A stretch of DNA of 64,000 nt from Saprospiraceae bacterium (GTDB lineage: Bacteria; Bacteroidota; Bacteroidia; Chitinophagales; Saprospiraceae). Positions 7,697 through 18,600 of this stretch are shown here, one piece after another. Position numbers and translations under genes: made by a program. The stretch covers positions 233,061 to 297,060 of the forward strand of contig JADJYH010000004.1 in NCBI GenBank assembly GCA_016719855.1. The letters are read 5' to 3'. The notes beneath the pieces are model-generated. The model had not been told where the DNA came from. It was given only the letters and a program-made list of their open reading frames with translations, and searched no databases. Position 1 is the first letter of the stretch, and every line of letters begins with the position of its first letter.

Positions 7697-10275
7697 ATGT
7701 CCAACATCACCCCGCAACGACTAAGAGAAATGAGGCTTCCGGTCTATCACCGCATCATCCGTTGGATTGGCGGTTGGTGGCTTTGGGCATTGGCGGCATC
7801 TTGCTGTCGCTGCTGCTGCTCTCCTTCTCCGACCTGCCCGACACGGAGGAACTCGAAAACCCAAAGAGCGAACTAGCCTCCGAAATAATCGCCGACGACG
7901 GTTCCGTACTTGGCCGCTATTTCATCGAAAACCGAGTACCAGTGGATTTCAGCGAGCTGTCCCCGTTCGTGGAGCAGGCACTGGTGGCCACTGAGGACGA
8001 ACGCTACTACAGTCACTCCGGCATTGACTTCCGGGCGCTGGGCAGGTCTTTCGTCAAGACTTTCATGCTTGGCGACAAGAGCAGCGGTGGTGCCAGCACC
8101 ATCACGCAGCAGTTGGCCAAATTGCTTTTACAGGCCAAAAAGCGAACAGCTTCATCGGGCGGATACCGCAAAAACTAAAAGAGTGGATCATCGCCGTGCG
8201 CTTGGAACGCAAGTACACCAAGGAGGAAATCATGGCGATGTACCTCAACAAGTTCGACTTCCTGTACGACAGCTACGGCATCAAATCGGCCTCGAGACAT
8301 ACTTTGGCAAAGGGGCCAGGACTCGCTCAACATCCAAGAGGCGGCCATGTTGGTGGGCATGTTGAAGAACCCATCGCTTTTCAACCCGAAAAGAAAACTG
8401 GAAAAGCCACGCAGCGCCGCTCAGTAGTGCTCGACCAGATGCGCAAGAACCGCATCTTGAGTCAGGAGGAGTACGACTCAGGCTGAAAGTACTGCCCGTT
8501 GACCTCCCAGGTTCCGCCGCAAGACGCACACGCAGGGCCTCGCCACCTACTTCCGCTCCTCGCTGGCCGAGGAGCTGATGAAGGTCATACTGATCAGCGA
8601 AGATGCCTGAAAGAAGCCCGACGGCTCGCCCTACAACATCTGGAAGGATGGCCTGAAAATATACACCACCATTGACCCAATCATACAGCAACACGCCGAA
8701 GAGGCGATGGTGGCGCACGGCCAAGGTGCAAAAAACTTTGAACCTCTGGAACAAGGGCATTAAAAAGTCTCCTTGGGACTACAAGGACGACAAAACCACG
8801 GACGCCGAGATGGCTTATCGCAAGCGCAAGCTCGCTCAACTGGTACGCTACTCTGACCGCTACATCGCCATGCGCGACCAAGCCATTGGTTCGTTGGAGG
8901 CAGACCTCGAAACGGACGTGGACGGTCTGCGCCTCGGCGACGCCGCCATCGAAAAAATGTTGAAAGAAAAAGACCTTAGCGGCCCACAGCGGGAAGCCAT
9001 GGAGTCGGAAAAATGGAACGAGTTGAAGCGTAAATGGCAGGCATTTCAACAAAAAGTAGAACTGGAGTTCAACAAGAAAACAAAAATGACCGTGTTCGAC
9101 TACAATGAGGATATGGAGAAGGACACCGTCATGTCACCGCTCGATTCGTTGAAGTACCACCACATGTTCCTGCAGTTTGGCTCGCTGGCAATTGACCCCA
9201 AAAACGGTCACGTGAAGGCATGGATAGGCGGCATCAACCACAAATATTTCGCCTACGACCATACCCGCTCCAACCGGCAGGTGGGTTCTACGTTCAAGCC
9301 GTTCGTTTACGCCACGGCAATCCAGTTGCAGGGCGTGTCGCCCTGCATGGAGGTGGACGACGTGCCACGCACCATCTCCGCTGGCACTGGCAACTTTCAG
9401 TTGCTCCAAGACTGGACACCCAGAAATTCCACCGGAAAATATACCTACCGCAAAATGCGCCTCCGCACCGCCCTGAAGCAGTCCGTCAACACGGTTTCGG
9501 TCTTCCTCATGCAGCAAATGGGCAGCACCGAGCCAGTCATCGAGCTGCTGGACAACATGGGCGTTGACACCAAAAAAATACCGAAGCAGCCCTCCATTTG
9601 CCTTGGCGCTGCCGACATGAGCGTGATGGACATGACTGGTGCCTATACAACCTTTGCCAACAATGGCTACCATAGCAAGCCTATTTACATCACAAGGATT
9701 GAGGACAAAAATGGCCGCACAATCTACGGACAAGAGCAGAAGGACAACCAGGCACTGCAAGAAGAACCCAACTACGTGATGGTGGAAATGCTCAAGTACG
9801 CTGTGAGGGGCACCATGGGCGACATCAAAAGCGAAATCGGCGGCAAGACGGGTACTACCAACGACTACGTGGATGGCTGGTTCATGGGCATCACACCAAG
9901 CCTCGTGGTGGGCACTTGGGCCGGCGGCGAGGATCGTTGGATTCGCTTCCTCTCCTTGGCCGAGGGGCAGGGCAGCCGGATGGCCAAGCCATTCTGCAAG
10001 GAGTTGATTTTGAGTTTGGAAAAGACCCGAAGGCCATTGGCTACGATGCCAAAGCCCATTTCCAGCGCCCCGGTGGCGACCTCAGCATCGGCCTCGATTG
10101 CAGCGATTACGACAACAGTGGCTCTGATGACGAAGGCGCTGGCGCAGGAGACGATGGTGGTACTGCCCCAGCGGGTGGTGACGATTTTTACGAAGACCCC
10201 TTCGGCACCGGCAAGGTGATGAAACGGGATACCTCGACGAAGAAAAAAAGCACGGACGATGGGTTCAATGGATGA
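7697..10275 (+). CDS. Class A penicillin-binding protein (transglycosylase/transpeptidase), many frameshifts
   Basis: A PBP1A-like cell-wall synthase of about 860 residues that polymerises glycan strands and cross-links peptides in the periplasm. From the ATG at 7697 (MSNITPQRLREM) it has a membrane anchor (VALGIGGILLSLLLLSF), then the GT51 domain with LVATEDERYYSHSGID and GGASTITQQLAKLLL. The transpeptidase domain has GSTFKPF (the SxxK serine), KQSVNTVS (SxN) and GGKTGTTNDYVDGWF (KTG). About nine frame breaks lie between 7770 and 8720, with another near 10010. So many in an essential-type gene suggests poor reads rather than decay. A -7-like TAGTTTTG sits at 7625-7632. Confidence 0.85.
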
Positions 10276-10464
10276 CTTTAATATTTATCCGTCCTGAAAT
10301 AGGCTTTGTGCAAAGGGGGCTTGGGGGCGTTCCGCCCAGCTTCTCTCAACGAGCCGCCGAAGGCGGTGAGGAGGGCAAAGGCCAAATTGCACAAAACCTA
10401 ATGACGCTGATCATAAACTCAAGTTGGCCGCTAAATTTTGTTTGAGACAAGTAATCAAAAATCA
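10276..10464. other. Spacer between the PBP and HEAT-cyclophilin genes
   Basis: A GC-rich stretch with short inverted words (GCCGCCGAAGGCGG near 10350), then an AT-rich approach to the next ATG. No gene seen. Confidence 0.4.
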
Positions 10465-12471
10465 ATGAGCAAATATTTAACCTTACTAATTGTTTGTATC
10501 GGCCTTTTCACGCAGTGCGTACCGCCGTCGGAGGAGAAGGCGATGGGCGTACACCTCGACTTTACGAACCCGACCTACCAAGCCGTTTATGACCTGAAAG
10601 ACCGGAGCCAAACAGACAGCCTGCTCCAATACTTCAAGAGCAAGGATGCTACGCTGCGCTACATGGCCGTCCTTGCATTTGCTTCCATCAAGGACAATGC
10701 GGCCATTGACAGCCTAGCCTACATGCTGGGCGACCCGGAAGAAGAGGTGCGCATCGCCGCCGCCTATGCACTAGGGCAGATTGGCGACTCAAGGGCCGAG
10801 CCGTTGCTGCTCGAAGCCTTCAACCGGGAGGATACGGTCGGCATTTCGAAGAACATCAACGCCGCAATCATGGAGGCCATCGGCAAATGCGGCACGAAAA
10901 AAATGCTCCAAGCACTGGCCACCATTAGCACCTATCGGCTTTCCGACACTACACTGCTGGAGGGCCAAGCCTGGGGCATCTATCGCTTCGGATTGCGCGA
11001 CACCGTATCAGCGGAAGGCACGGCGAGGATGATGGACTTTGCCACCAGCGCCAAGTATCCGAACAGCGTACGCTTCATTGCTGCCAATTACCTTTCGAGG
11101 GTAAAGAAAGTTGAATTTGAAAATGGCGACAGCCTGTTGGCACCAGCATTGGCCAGGGAAGAGGACTACCGCATCCGCATGTGCCAGGCCATTGCCCTCG
11201 GCAAAACAAAAACGGAGCGGGCCGCCGATGCCCTGCTTTTGCAGTACAATGTGGAGCGGGATTATCGCGTGAAGTGCAACATCTTGCGGGCACTCGGCAA
11301 TTTTGATTATGAAAAAGTAAAGACCACCATCTACAATTCCCTCTCCGACCCAAACCTTCCAGTGGCCATCACGGCTGCCGAGTTTTTTGTGGATCACGGC
11401 ATGGCGACAGACGCAAACACTTATTGGGAAATAGCCAAACAGCCAGGCCGAAAATGGCAGGTAGCCATGACCATGTACGCCGCCGCCTCCAAGTACCTGC
11501 CCTACGGCTTTGAGGAGACCCGGAAGTACCTGAACTGGGAAATCAAGCGCCGATTCGAAAACGCCAACTCGCCCTACGAGAAGGCCGCCGCCCTGAAAGC
11601 CCTTGGACAATATGGCTGGAACTACCGGTATATCCGCGACGCTGCCTATCCTTCCGAGTTTGTGGTGGTGCGCACAGCTGCCGTGGACGCCCTCGCCAAC
11701 ATTGCCAGAATGCCCAATTTCAGCTCGTTCTTCGGGGTGGAATTACCGCTAGGCGGAGCTTGCCGAGTGTTTCCAAGACGCCATCAGCACTGGTGATGTG
11801 GGCATGATGGCTGTAGCTGCTGAGGTGCTTGAGACTCAACGGCCAAGTTCAAGACCGTTTTCGACAGTGTGTCCGTGCTTGAAAATGCACTGAAAAAACT
11901 GCGCCTCCCACAGGAAATAGAGACCTACATCGAGGTGAAAAAGACGCTCGATTATTTCAAGGGAGAGAGCAGTGTGGCTACCAAACCCAAGTTTACCCAT
12001 AAAATTGACTGGAAAATAATCAGCGACCTCAAGCCAGGCTCCACGGTGGTCATCAAAACCAAAAAAGGCAACATCACCCTCGACCTGCTGGACGACGAAG
12101 CGCCTAGTACGGTGTCCAATTTCTTGGAGTTGATAAAGGACAAATATTACAACGGCAAAAACTTCCACCGGGTGGTACCCAACTTTGTGGCACAAGGTGG
12201 CTGCACCCGTGGCGACGGCTACGGCGGCCCCAACTACGCCATCCGCTCCGAACTGCCCTACCTCCATTACGACAACGAGGGCTATGTAGGCATGGCTTCG
12301 GCTGGCAACAACACCGAGTCGGCGCAGTTCTTCATCACCCACAGCCCAACGCCCCACCTCGACGGCAAATTCACCATTTTCGCCAAAGTAGTGGACGGCA
12401 TGGACGTGGCACACAAAATCGAAATTGGCGATGTGATAGAAGAAATGACGCTCGTGGAGCCGAAGGGGTAG
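10465..12471 (+). CDS. HEAT-repeat lipoprotein with a C-terminal cyclophilin (PPIase) domain, frameshifted
   Basis: A protein of about 668 residues starting MSKYLTLLIVCIGLFTQC, a lipoprotein signal with the lipid-bearing Cys at residue 18. Residues about 40-440 are HEAT-like helical repeats (for example VRIAAAYALGQIGDSRAEPLLLEAF). After two breaks near 11745 and 11835 the frame continues into a cyclophilin domain: IKTKKGNITLDLLDDEAPSTV, then FHRVVPNFVAQGGC with the catalytic Arg and the Phe/Gln pair, then ESAQFFITHSPTPHLDGKFT. It probably folds or holds envelope proteins, with the HEAT array as a docking surface. The stop-free spacing between the two parts argues for one polypeptide. Small frameshifts are more likely than two separate genes. 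Confidence 0.82.
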
Positions 12472-12562
12472 TTGGCAGTTCGACAGTGGGCAGTTTGCAG
12501 TCTGTGGCTGCCTGAAACCTAAAGCCACAACAATTAAGCAATACAACAATCAAGCAATCCAT
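12472..12562. repeat. Dispersed intergenic repeat after the HEAT-cyclophilin gene
   Basis: GTTCGACAGTGGGCAGTTTG, then CAGTC and GGCTGCC, starting a few bases after the stop codon. It closely resembles the segment after ggt (63057-63097), and its GCAGTTTGCAGTC core matches the hairpin at 4455-4505. It continues into AAGCAATACAACAATCAAGC, related to the hairpin words at 6938-7022. Confidence 0.5.
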
Positions 12563-12565
12563 AAA

Positions 12566-13600
12566 ATGAAAAGTACACCACTGACAGAAAAGCACATTGC
12601 CCTCGGGGCAAAAATGGCCGAGTTCGCTGGCTACAACATGCCCATTTCCTATGCTGGCATCCGGGAAGAACACGAATGCGTGCGCACCGCCGTCGGCGTG
12701 TTCGACGTATCGCACATGGGCGAGTTCATCGTGCGGGGCAAGCAGGCCCTCGACCTCGTACAAAAAGTGACCTCCAACGATGCCTCCAAGCTCGAAATCG
12801 GAGACGTGCAATACTCCTGCCTGCCCAACCTCCAAGGCGGCATCGTGGACGACCTGCTCGTGTACCGCCTGCCCGAAGACATGTGCGCCGAGGGCGAACA
12901 AGCCTTCATGCTAGTCGTCAACGCCAGCAACATCGAAAAGGACTGGAACTGGATTTCGAAGCACAACAACTACGAGGTCTGTATGATAAACACCTCCGAC
13001 GAGACTGGGCTGCTGGCCGTGCAAGGCCCAAAGACCGCCGAGGCGCTGCAACCGCTCACGGACATTGACCTCCACGGCATGAAATACTATAATTTTGCCA
13101 AGGGTAAATTTGCGGGCATTGACAACGTATTGGTGAGTGCCACGGGCTACACGGGCTCCGGCGGCTTTGAGATTTATGTAAAAAACGAAGACTTGGCCCG
13201 CCTCTGGGACGCCGTTTTCGCTGCTGGCGCAAACTTCGGCATCAAGCCCATCGGCCTCGGCGCACGGGACACGCTCCGCCTCGAAATGGGATTCGCGCTC
13301 TACGGCAACGATCTTGACGACACCACTTCCCCACTGGAAGCTGGCCTCGGCTGGATCACCAAGCTGAACAAGGGCGACTTCAATGACAGCGATTTTCTCA
13401 AAAAGCAAAAAGAAGCTGGCCTCAGCCGCAAGCTCGTCGCCTTCGAGGTGCTCGACCGCCGGGTGCCCCGCCACGACTATCCCATCGAAGACTTGGCTGG
13501 CAATACCATCGGAAAAGTGACCTCCGGTACGCATATTGTTGATGTAGCCAACATTCGTCAATCAAATCACCCCTTCAAAAACTCCGCCACCAGCCCATGA
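12566..13600 (+). CDS. gcvT: Glycine cleavage system T protein (aminomethyltransferase), C-terminus replaced
   Basis: A 344-residue protein matching GcvT, which moves the methylene group from aminomethyl-lipoyl-H protein to tetrahydrofolate. It starts MKSTPLTEKHIALGAKM. Recognisable blocks are VGVFDVSHMGE, GGIVDDLLVYR, LLAVQGPKT, VSATGYTGSGGFEIY, LGARDTLRLEMGFALYGND and PLEAGLGW, and the final domain starts at KLVAFEVLDRR. After GKVTSGT the usual MSPSL segment and the last 30 or so residues are missing. Unrelated codons (HIVDVANIRQSNHPFKNSAT) instead run into the end of the convergent Rieske gene. The active-site part is complete, so the change may be a real 3-prime deletion or a misassembly near 13530. 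Confidence 0.9.
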   Translation: MKSTPLTEKHIALGAKMAEFAGYNMPISYAGIREEHECVRTAVGVFDVSHMGEFIVRGKQALDLVQKVTSNDASKLEIGDVQYSCLPNLQGGIVDDLLVYRLPEDMCAEGEQAFMLVVNASNIEKDWNWISKHNNYEVCMINTSDETGLLAVQGPKTAEALQPLTDIDLHGMKYYNFAKGKFAGIDNVLVSATGYTGSGGFEIYVKNEDLARLWDAVFAAGANFGIKPIGLGARDTLRLEMGFALYGNDLDDTTSPLEAGLGWITKLNKGDFNDSDFLKKQKEAGLSRKLVAFEVLDRRVPRHDYPIEDLAGNTIGKVTSGTHIVDVANIRQSNHPFKNSATSP

Positions 13601-14643
13601 AAATGGTGCACCCCCTTCTCCATCGTCGGTGAAAAGCGGCCCTGCTGGTAGAACCTCGACTGGATGCCCCGCTGCACCGATTCCACCACGGCCTCGTCTT
13701 CGAGTTCCGTTTTTTCCAATTGATTTTCGCTTCGATTAAATCGCTGACCTTCAAAGCGGTAGCTGCGGAAACGCACCCTCGTGCGCTCGTGGCTGAGTGG
13801 CTCGATGATGTTGAGCGAGAGGCCCCACGGGTAAAAATTGAGCATCAAATTCGGGAAAAGCCAAAAGTACCAAGCATAGATTTTTTTGCCAAAATCGGGT
13901 TGGCCGGGCGGCAAGTCGAAGTGCGGCTGTCCCTCGTCTGCGATGCCGATTTGGAGGTTGCAGTAGCGGAAAAGCTCATAGTCGTACTGCTTAAAATCCA
14001 GCGCCTCGTTGAGTGCTGGGTGTACGAACGGGATGTGGAAACCCTCCAGGAAATTGTCGCAGTAGAGCGCCCAATTTGCCTGCACGAGGTAGTCCTGTGT
14101 ACCCTCCGGCTCAAAGCGCAGCGTGTCCATAGGCAGGAAGTCAATGCGCTCCCGAATGGGTCGGGTAGCCTCCTCAAAATCGAAAGCGGGCTTGAGCGAC
14201 ACGAAGACCATGCCCAGCCACTCCTGAACGGGCACTTGCGTCAGGTCATCGGCAGGGGTGGGAAAGTCCTCAACCTGCCCAAACTCCGGCATGGACTTGA
14301 ACGAGCCATCCAATCGGAAGCAACGACCGTGGTAGCCGCAGCGGAACATCAGACCCACATTTCCCGGCTGCTCCACGATGACCTTTCCCCGGTGGGTACA
14401 GACATTGGAGAGGCAACGCAGTACACCCTCCCGGTCTCGCACCAATACCAGCGGCTCGTCGAGCACGCCTTCCAGCAACGTAAACGGGTACACGTCGCCG
14501 GGATTTTTCACCACATCGGCATCGGCCACGTAGAGCCACGAGGCGGCGAATATTTTTTCTTTGACTTCGTCAAAAACGGCCTTGTCACGGTAAAAATGCC
14601 CCGGCAAAGTGGAAGCCCGGCGGATATCTTTATCAATTTGCAT
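13567..14643 (-). CDS. Rieske non-heme iron oxygenase, alpha subunit
   Basis: A 358-residue ring-hydroxylating-type oxygenase. The N-terminal Rieske [2Fe-2S] cluster motif is CTHRG, then 16 residues on CGYHG (about residues 81-106). The catalytic domain holds DNFLEGFHIPFVHPAL, supplying the His ligands and bridging Asp of the mononuclear iron. This spacing is close to enzymes acting on quaternary amines (choline or glycine-betaine monooxygenase types) as well as to ring hydroxylases. No reductase gene is adjacent, so the substrate is open. It is convergent with gcvT, overlapping its altered end by 34 bp. Confidence 0.88.
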   Translation of the reverse strand: MQIDKDIRRASTLPGHFYRDKAVFDEVKEKIFAASWLYVADADVVKNPGDVYPFTLLEGVLDEPLVLVRDREGVLRCLSNVCTHRGKVIVEQPGNVGLMFRCGYHGRCFRLDGSFKSMPEFGQVEDFPTPADDLTQVPVQEWLGMVFVSLKPAFDFEEATRPIRERIDFLPMDTLRFEPEGTQDYLVQANWALYCDNFLEGFHIPFVHPALNEALDFKQYDYELFRYCNLQIGIADEGQPHFDLPPGQPDFGKKIYAWYFWLFPNLMLNFYPWGLSLNIIEPLSHERTRVRFRSYRFEGQRFNRSENQLEKTELEDEAVVESVQRGIQSRFYQQGRFSPTMEKGVHHFHGLVAEFLKG

Positions 14644-14710
14644 GTTGGTGTATTTGAAAGTTTTCGAGGTAAAGTTAGCAGTAGCGATTCTTGTTTTAGC
14701 AGCATTATTT

Positions 14711-14743
14711 TTTGTTATTCCTCGCTATAAATGGATAACTTTG
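14711..14743 (+). promoter_or_regulatory. Bacteroidota-type promoter upstream of the small secreted protein gene
   Basis: TTTG at 14711-14714, a 21-bp spacer and TAACTTTG at 14736-14743 match the consensus well. The gene starts 80 bp downstream at 14824. Confidence 0.5.
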
Positions 14744-14823
14744 CCTAGCGCAAAGACATAACCTACCACTCACCTAGAACCCCTGTTTTAATACATCATT
14801 GTTTAATCAAACCAATCATTGCC

Positions 14824-15519
14824 ATGAAGAACATTTTTATAAGCCTGCATTTTGTTGCTGTCCGGCAGTTTTGAGCTTAAGGCACAAGACGTCTGCGAAT
14901 CCGGCTACCTCGCCTTCCGGCAGGGCGTTAGTTTTGAACTGACCAACTACGACAAGAAAGGAAAGTCACCAGCCTTCAGCATCAAAAAGTCAACAGCGTG
15001 GAAGCCGTTGCTGATGGGTTCAAGGCAGGGGTAAGTATCGTTGTGTCCAACGAAAAAGGAAAATCGGTATCAGAAGGCAACTACAACGTCGAATGCCGAA
15101 ACGGCGTGCTCTACATGGACATGTCCAGCATGCTCGACCCCCGCACCATGGAGGGTTTCAAGGACATGGAAGTGGAGATGTCCGGAACGGCACTAGAATT
15201 TCCGGCCAAACTCATCCCCGGCCAAACACTCCCCGACGGCTGCATCAACATCAAGGCCATGACTGGCGGCATCACCCTGATGAACATGAGCATGAACATT
15301 ACCAACCGCAAGGTGGAAGCAGCAGAAGTGGTGACGACGCCCGCTGGCACTTTCGAGTGCGTGAAAATGAGTCAGGAAAGCGAACTGAAATCAATCATCA
15401 AAAAGAAGTTCAAAACGGTATCGTGGTACGCCATCGGCGTGGGGATGGTGAAATCCGAGAACCTTGACGAGAAAGGAAACGTGGAAAGCTCCACGGTTTT
15501 GACGAAGTTTGACAAATGA
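14824..15519 (+). CDS. Secreted DUF3108/TapB-like protein, two frameshifts
   Basis: About 231 residues if breaks near 14855 and 14985 are bridged. It begins MKNIFISLHF as a signal peptide, cleaved after the KAQ of SFELKAQ. The mature part contains ECRNGVLYMDM, GFKDMEVEMSG, LIPGQTLPDGCI and VTTPAGTFECVKMSQ, and ends MVKSENLDEKGNVESSTVLT. The TPAGTFEC and VGMVKSE segments are the signature of a family of exported beta-rich proteins (DUF3108-like, TapB) common in Bacteroidota. Its function is unknown. A strong hairpin follows. Confidence 0.65.
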
Positions 15520-15584
15520 GACTATCGGGCTGCAAGTTGTGATTTATAAACATTCCAAGGAACGTAATTTGGTTCCCCGAAAAA

Positions 15585-15613
15585 AGCGGCAGCCTCCTAT
15601 GGGGGCTGCCGCT
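15585..15613 (-). terminator. Rho-independent terminator between convergent genes
   Basis: AGCGGCAGCC pairs with GGCTGCCGCT around a short loop. Read on the minus strand the stem is followed by TTTTTT, so it mainly terminates the large adhesin gene, and it probably also blocks read-through from the plus-strand gene. Confidence 0.85.
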
Positions 15614-15639
15614 CTGATTATCAATTACAAATTAGCATC

Positions 15640-18600
15640 TTAATTCCTACCAATCACCAGCTTCTGCTCGTACCGCACCCCGCCAGCCTTCACGCTGACG
15701 ATGTACAGGCCGCTGCCGAGGCCGCCTAAGTTAATCTGCTCGTTCACGTAGCTCACTTGACCGAATTTGCGGATCAGCACCTGTTGGCCGAGCTGGTTGT
15801 AGATTTCCAGTACCACTTCTTGTGCTGCTGCCATTTCCGACAGCTTGAATATCACTTCGCCGCCCGCAGGGTTCGGTGCCAGGCTGAACCCAACTTGGCC
15901 AGGATGGGAAGGCTTCTTGCCCGTTGGCAGCGACTTGTTGGCGCTTTCTGTCGGCTGTGCCCCGGCGGCCGGGTCGCAGGCAAAGGGCGGCTGCGTACCG
16001 CTATACTGCCCGGTAACGGCCTCCAACGCCTCGTTCAGCGCCGTGGCATAGACCCCCGACGGGGCGGGGTCGAGGCTCAGGTTGCCGCCAAGGTAGTAGT
16101 TCGTCAGTTCGAGCAGGCCACCAATGGTGTACGGGTAAAGGTGCTCCACACCATTGGCGTCGAAGACGTGCAGGAAACAGCCCCCTCCGTCCACGCAGAA
16201 GAAGATGTTCGGGTTCAGGGCCAGGCAGCCGAGGCTTTGCGCCAGCATCCCCTCCATGTCCGCACCGTTGTACTCCACGCTGTAGCGCAGGCTCAACGTC
16301 ATGGCGATGGCGTTGGCGGCAAGTGTGTTCTTCATGCCCTGCGGGCCAACCGGGTTGCAGCCTGCACAGTTTGTCTGGTGGCACTTCGCCAGCACCCCCG
16401 GGCCACCCTGGCCGGGCAGCAGGTCTGCCACGCACTGCGCCTGCGTCAGCGTCAGCGAGCGGTTTCCGCCGCCGACGGTCAGCGGGCCATAGGCATCCAG
16501 CAGGTGTTGGATGGTGCCGAAGTCAATGATATTTGTCTCGTCCTCCAACCCCCAAGTACTCTGCGGGAAAGCGGCGATCGGCTGGCAGGGGCCAGAGTAG
16601 GTCACCGAGCACAGTTCGGGCATCTCGTTGCCGCACTGGTCGGCGATGCTGAAGTAGAACGTCCGGCCAAACGTGTGCTGGCCGTCGCCGTCGGGATCGG
16701 AGCACTCCCACAGCGCTGTCCAACTGTCCAGCACAATCACCAGATCGTGGCCGCTGCACACGTCGTAGATGTTGCCTGCCTGTAGCATTTCCTCAACCTT
16801 GCCCGTGAAGTCGTAATCCTCTGGACAAGGCACGTCTTGGATACAGGCCAGTCCGGTCTCATCAACGTTGTTCACGGTGCCGCTTGGGCAGTTGCCCACG
16901 GGTGGCAAGTTGTCGTTGGCAAAATAGGTGAAGCTCCACGGGTGCGAGTGGCCGCCGCAGTCGGTGTAGACATAGGTGAAGGTGCGCACGCCAGCGCAGC
17001 CTTCCTCCGAGATTTCCTCCGTGATGATTGGCCCCGAAGCCACTATCTCTTGCCCACAGTTGTCGTACAGCGTGGGCGGAACGGGCGGCTGTGCGTAGTC
17101 GAGGCAGCCCACGAAGTCCTCGCCGTTGGGGTAAACAAAGAAGTCTGCCGTGTACTGGAAGTGGTAAGTTGTGCTCCAAGCATGCGAGTTGCCCTCGCAG
17201 TCGGCGTACGCCCACGTATAGCTGCGGCTGGCTTCGCAGCCGCCAGCGTTGTTGGTGCTGGCGATGACAGGGCCAGTTGGGTTCAGCAGCTTCCCACAGT
17301 TGTCGAAGACGGTTGGCGGTGTGGGTTGTCCTGCGTTCAATGGGCACTCCACCTCGTACGACTCGCTAGACGGAATGCTGAAGTCGAGGTATTCGACGAT
17401 GTAGATGAACGTCCAATCGGCGGTATTGCCCTCGCAGTCGGTGTACCGCCAGGTGTAGTTGCGGTTGCCCTCGCAACCGTTTTTCGGCGTTGTGCTGACC
17501 AGCACGGGGGTGAGCACCTCGCCGCAGTTGCTCAACACGACGGGCGGCGTTGGCTGCACGTCGGTGTCGTCGGGACAGTCCACCGTGGCCCCGCCGTTGG
17601 CAGGTATACCAAACGGCTGCCGCTCGACGGTGTAGACAAAGCCCCACTGTGCCGAGTTGCCCTCACAATCGGTGTACGTCCAAGTGAACGTCCTCATGCC
17701 CTCGCAGGTCAGTGGGTTGGGGTTGTTGGCCACAACTGGCCCCGTGGGCGTAATCACTTCGCCACAGTTGCTCAACACGACGGGCGGAGTCGGCTGAGTG
17801 GCCTGGGCAGGGCAGGCGACGGTAGCAGCGCCGTTGGCAGGAACCGTGAACGGGAGACGTTCGACGGTATAGACAAAACTCCACGGGTGGGAATTCCCCT
17901 CGCAATCCGTGTACGTCCAGGTATAGGTCTTCGTGCCCTCGCAGGCTGGTGTCGCCCCGATGACTGGGCCAGTCGGCGTGATGGCCTCGCCGCAGTCGCT
18001 CGTCACGGTCGGCGGCGTCGGCTGGGTGGCGTTGGCCGGACAAGCGACCGTGGCAGCCCCATTTGCCGGAACGGCGAAATCGTTCCGCTCGATGGTGTAC
18101 ACAAAACTCCAAGCATGTGAATTGCCTTCGCAGTCCGTGTACGTCCAGGTATAGGTCTTCGTGCCCTCGCAGGCTGGCGTTGGGCTGACGGTTGGGCCAG
18201 TCGGCACAATCGTTTCGCCACAGTCGCTCAAAACAGCGGGCGGAACGGGCTGCGTGGCAAGCGCCGGGCAGGCCACTGTCGCCGAACCATTTGCCGGAAC
18301 GGCGAAATCGTTCCGCTCGATGGTGTAAATGAAGACCCAGTCGTGGGAATTGCCCTCGCAGTCCGTGTACGTCCAGGTATAGGTCTTCGTGCCTTCGCAG
18401 GCGGGCGTCGGGCTGACAGCCGGGCCGGTCGGCATAATCGCCTCGCCGCAGTCGCTCAAAACAGCCGGCGGCGGCGGCTGGGTGGCGAGGGCGGGACACC
18501 AGGACCGTCGCAGCCCCGTTTGCCGGAACGGCGAAATCGTTCCGCTCGATGGTGTAGGTGAAAACCCAGTCGTGGGAATTGCCCTCGCAATCGGTGTACG

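Noticed and set aside
16837..18120. Long open frame (427 codons) on the plus strand opposite the adhesin repeats
   Set aside because: It follows the codon pattern of the repeats on the other strand, repeats with the same period, and has no family features.
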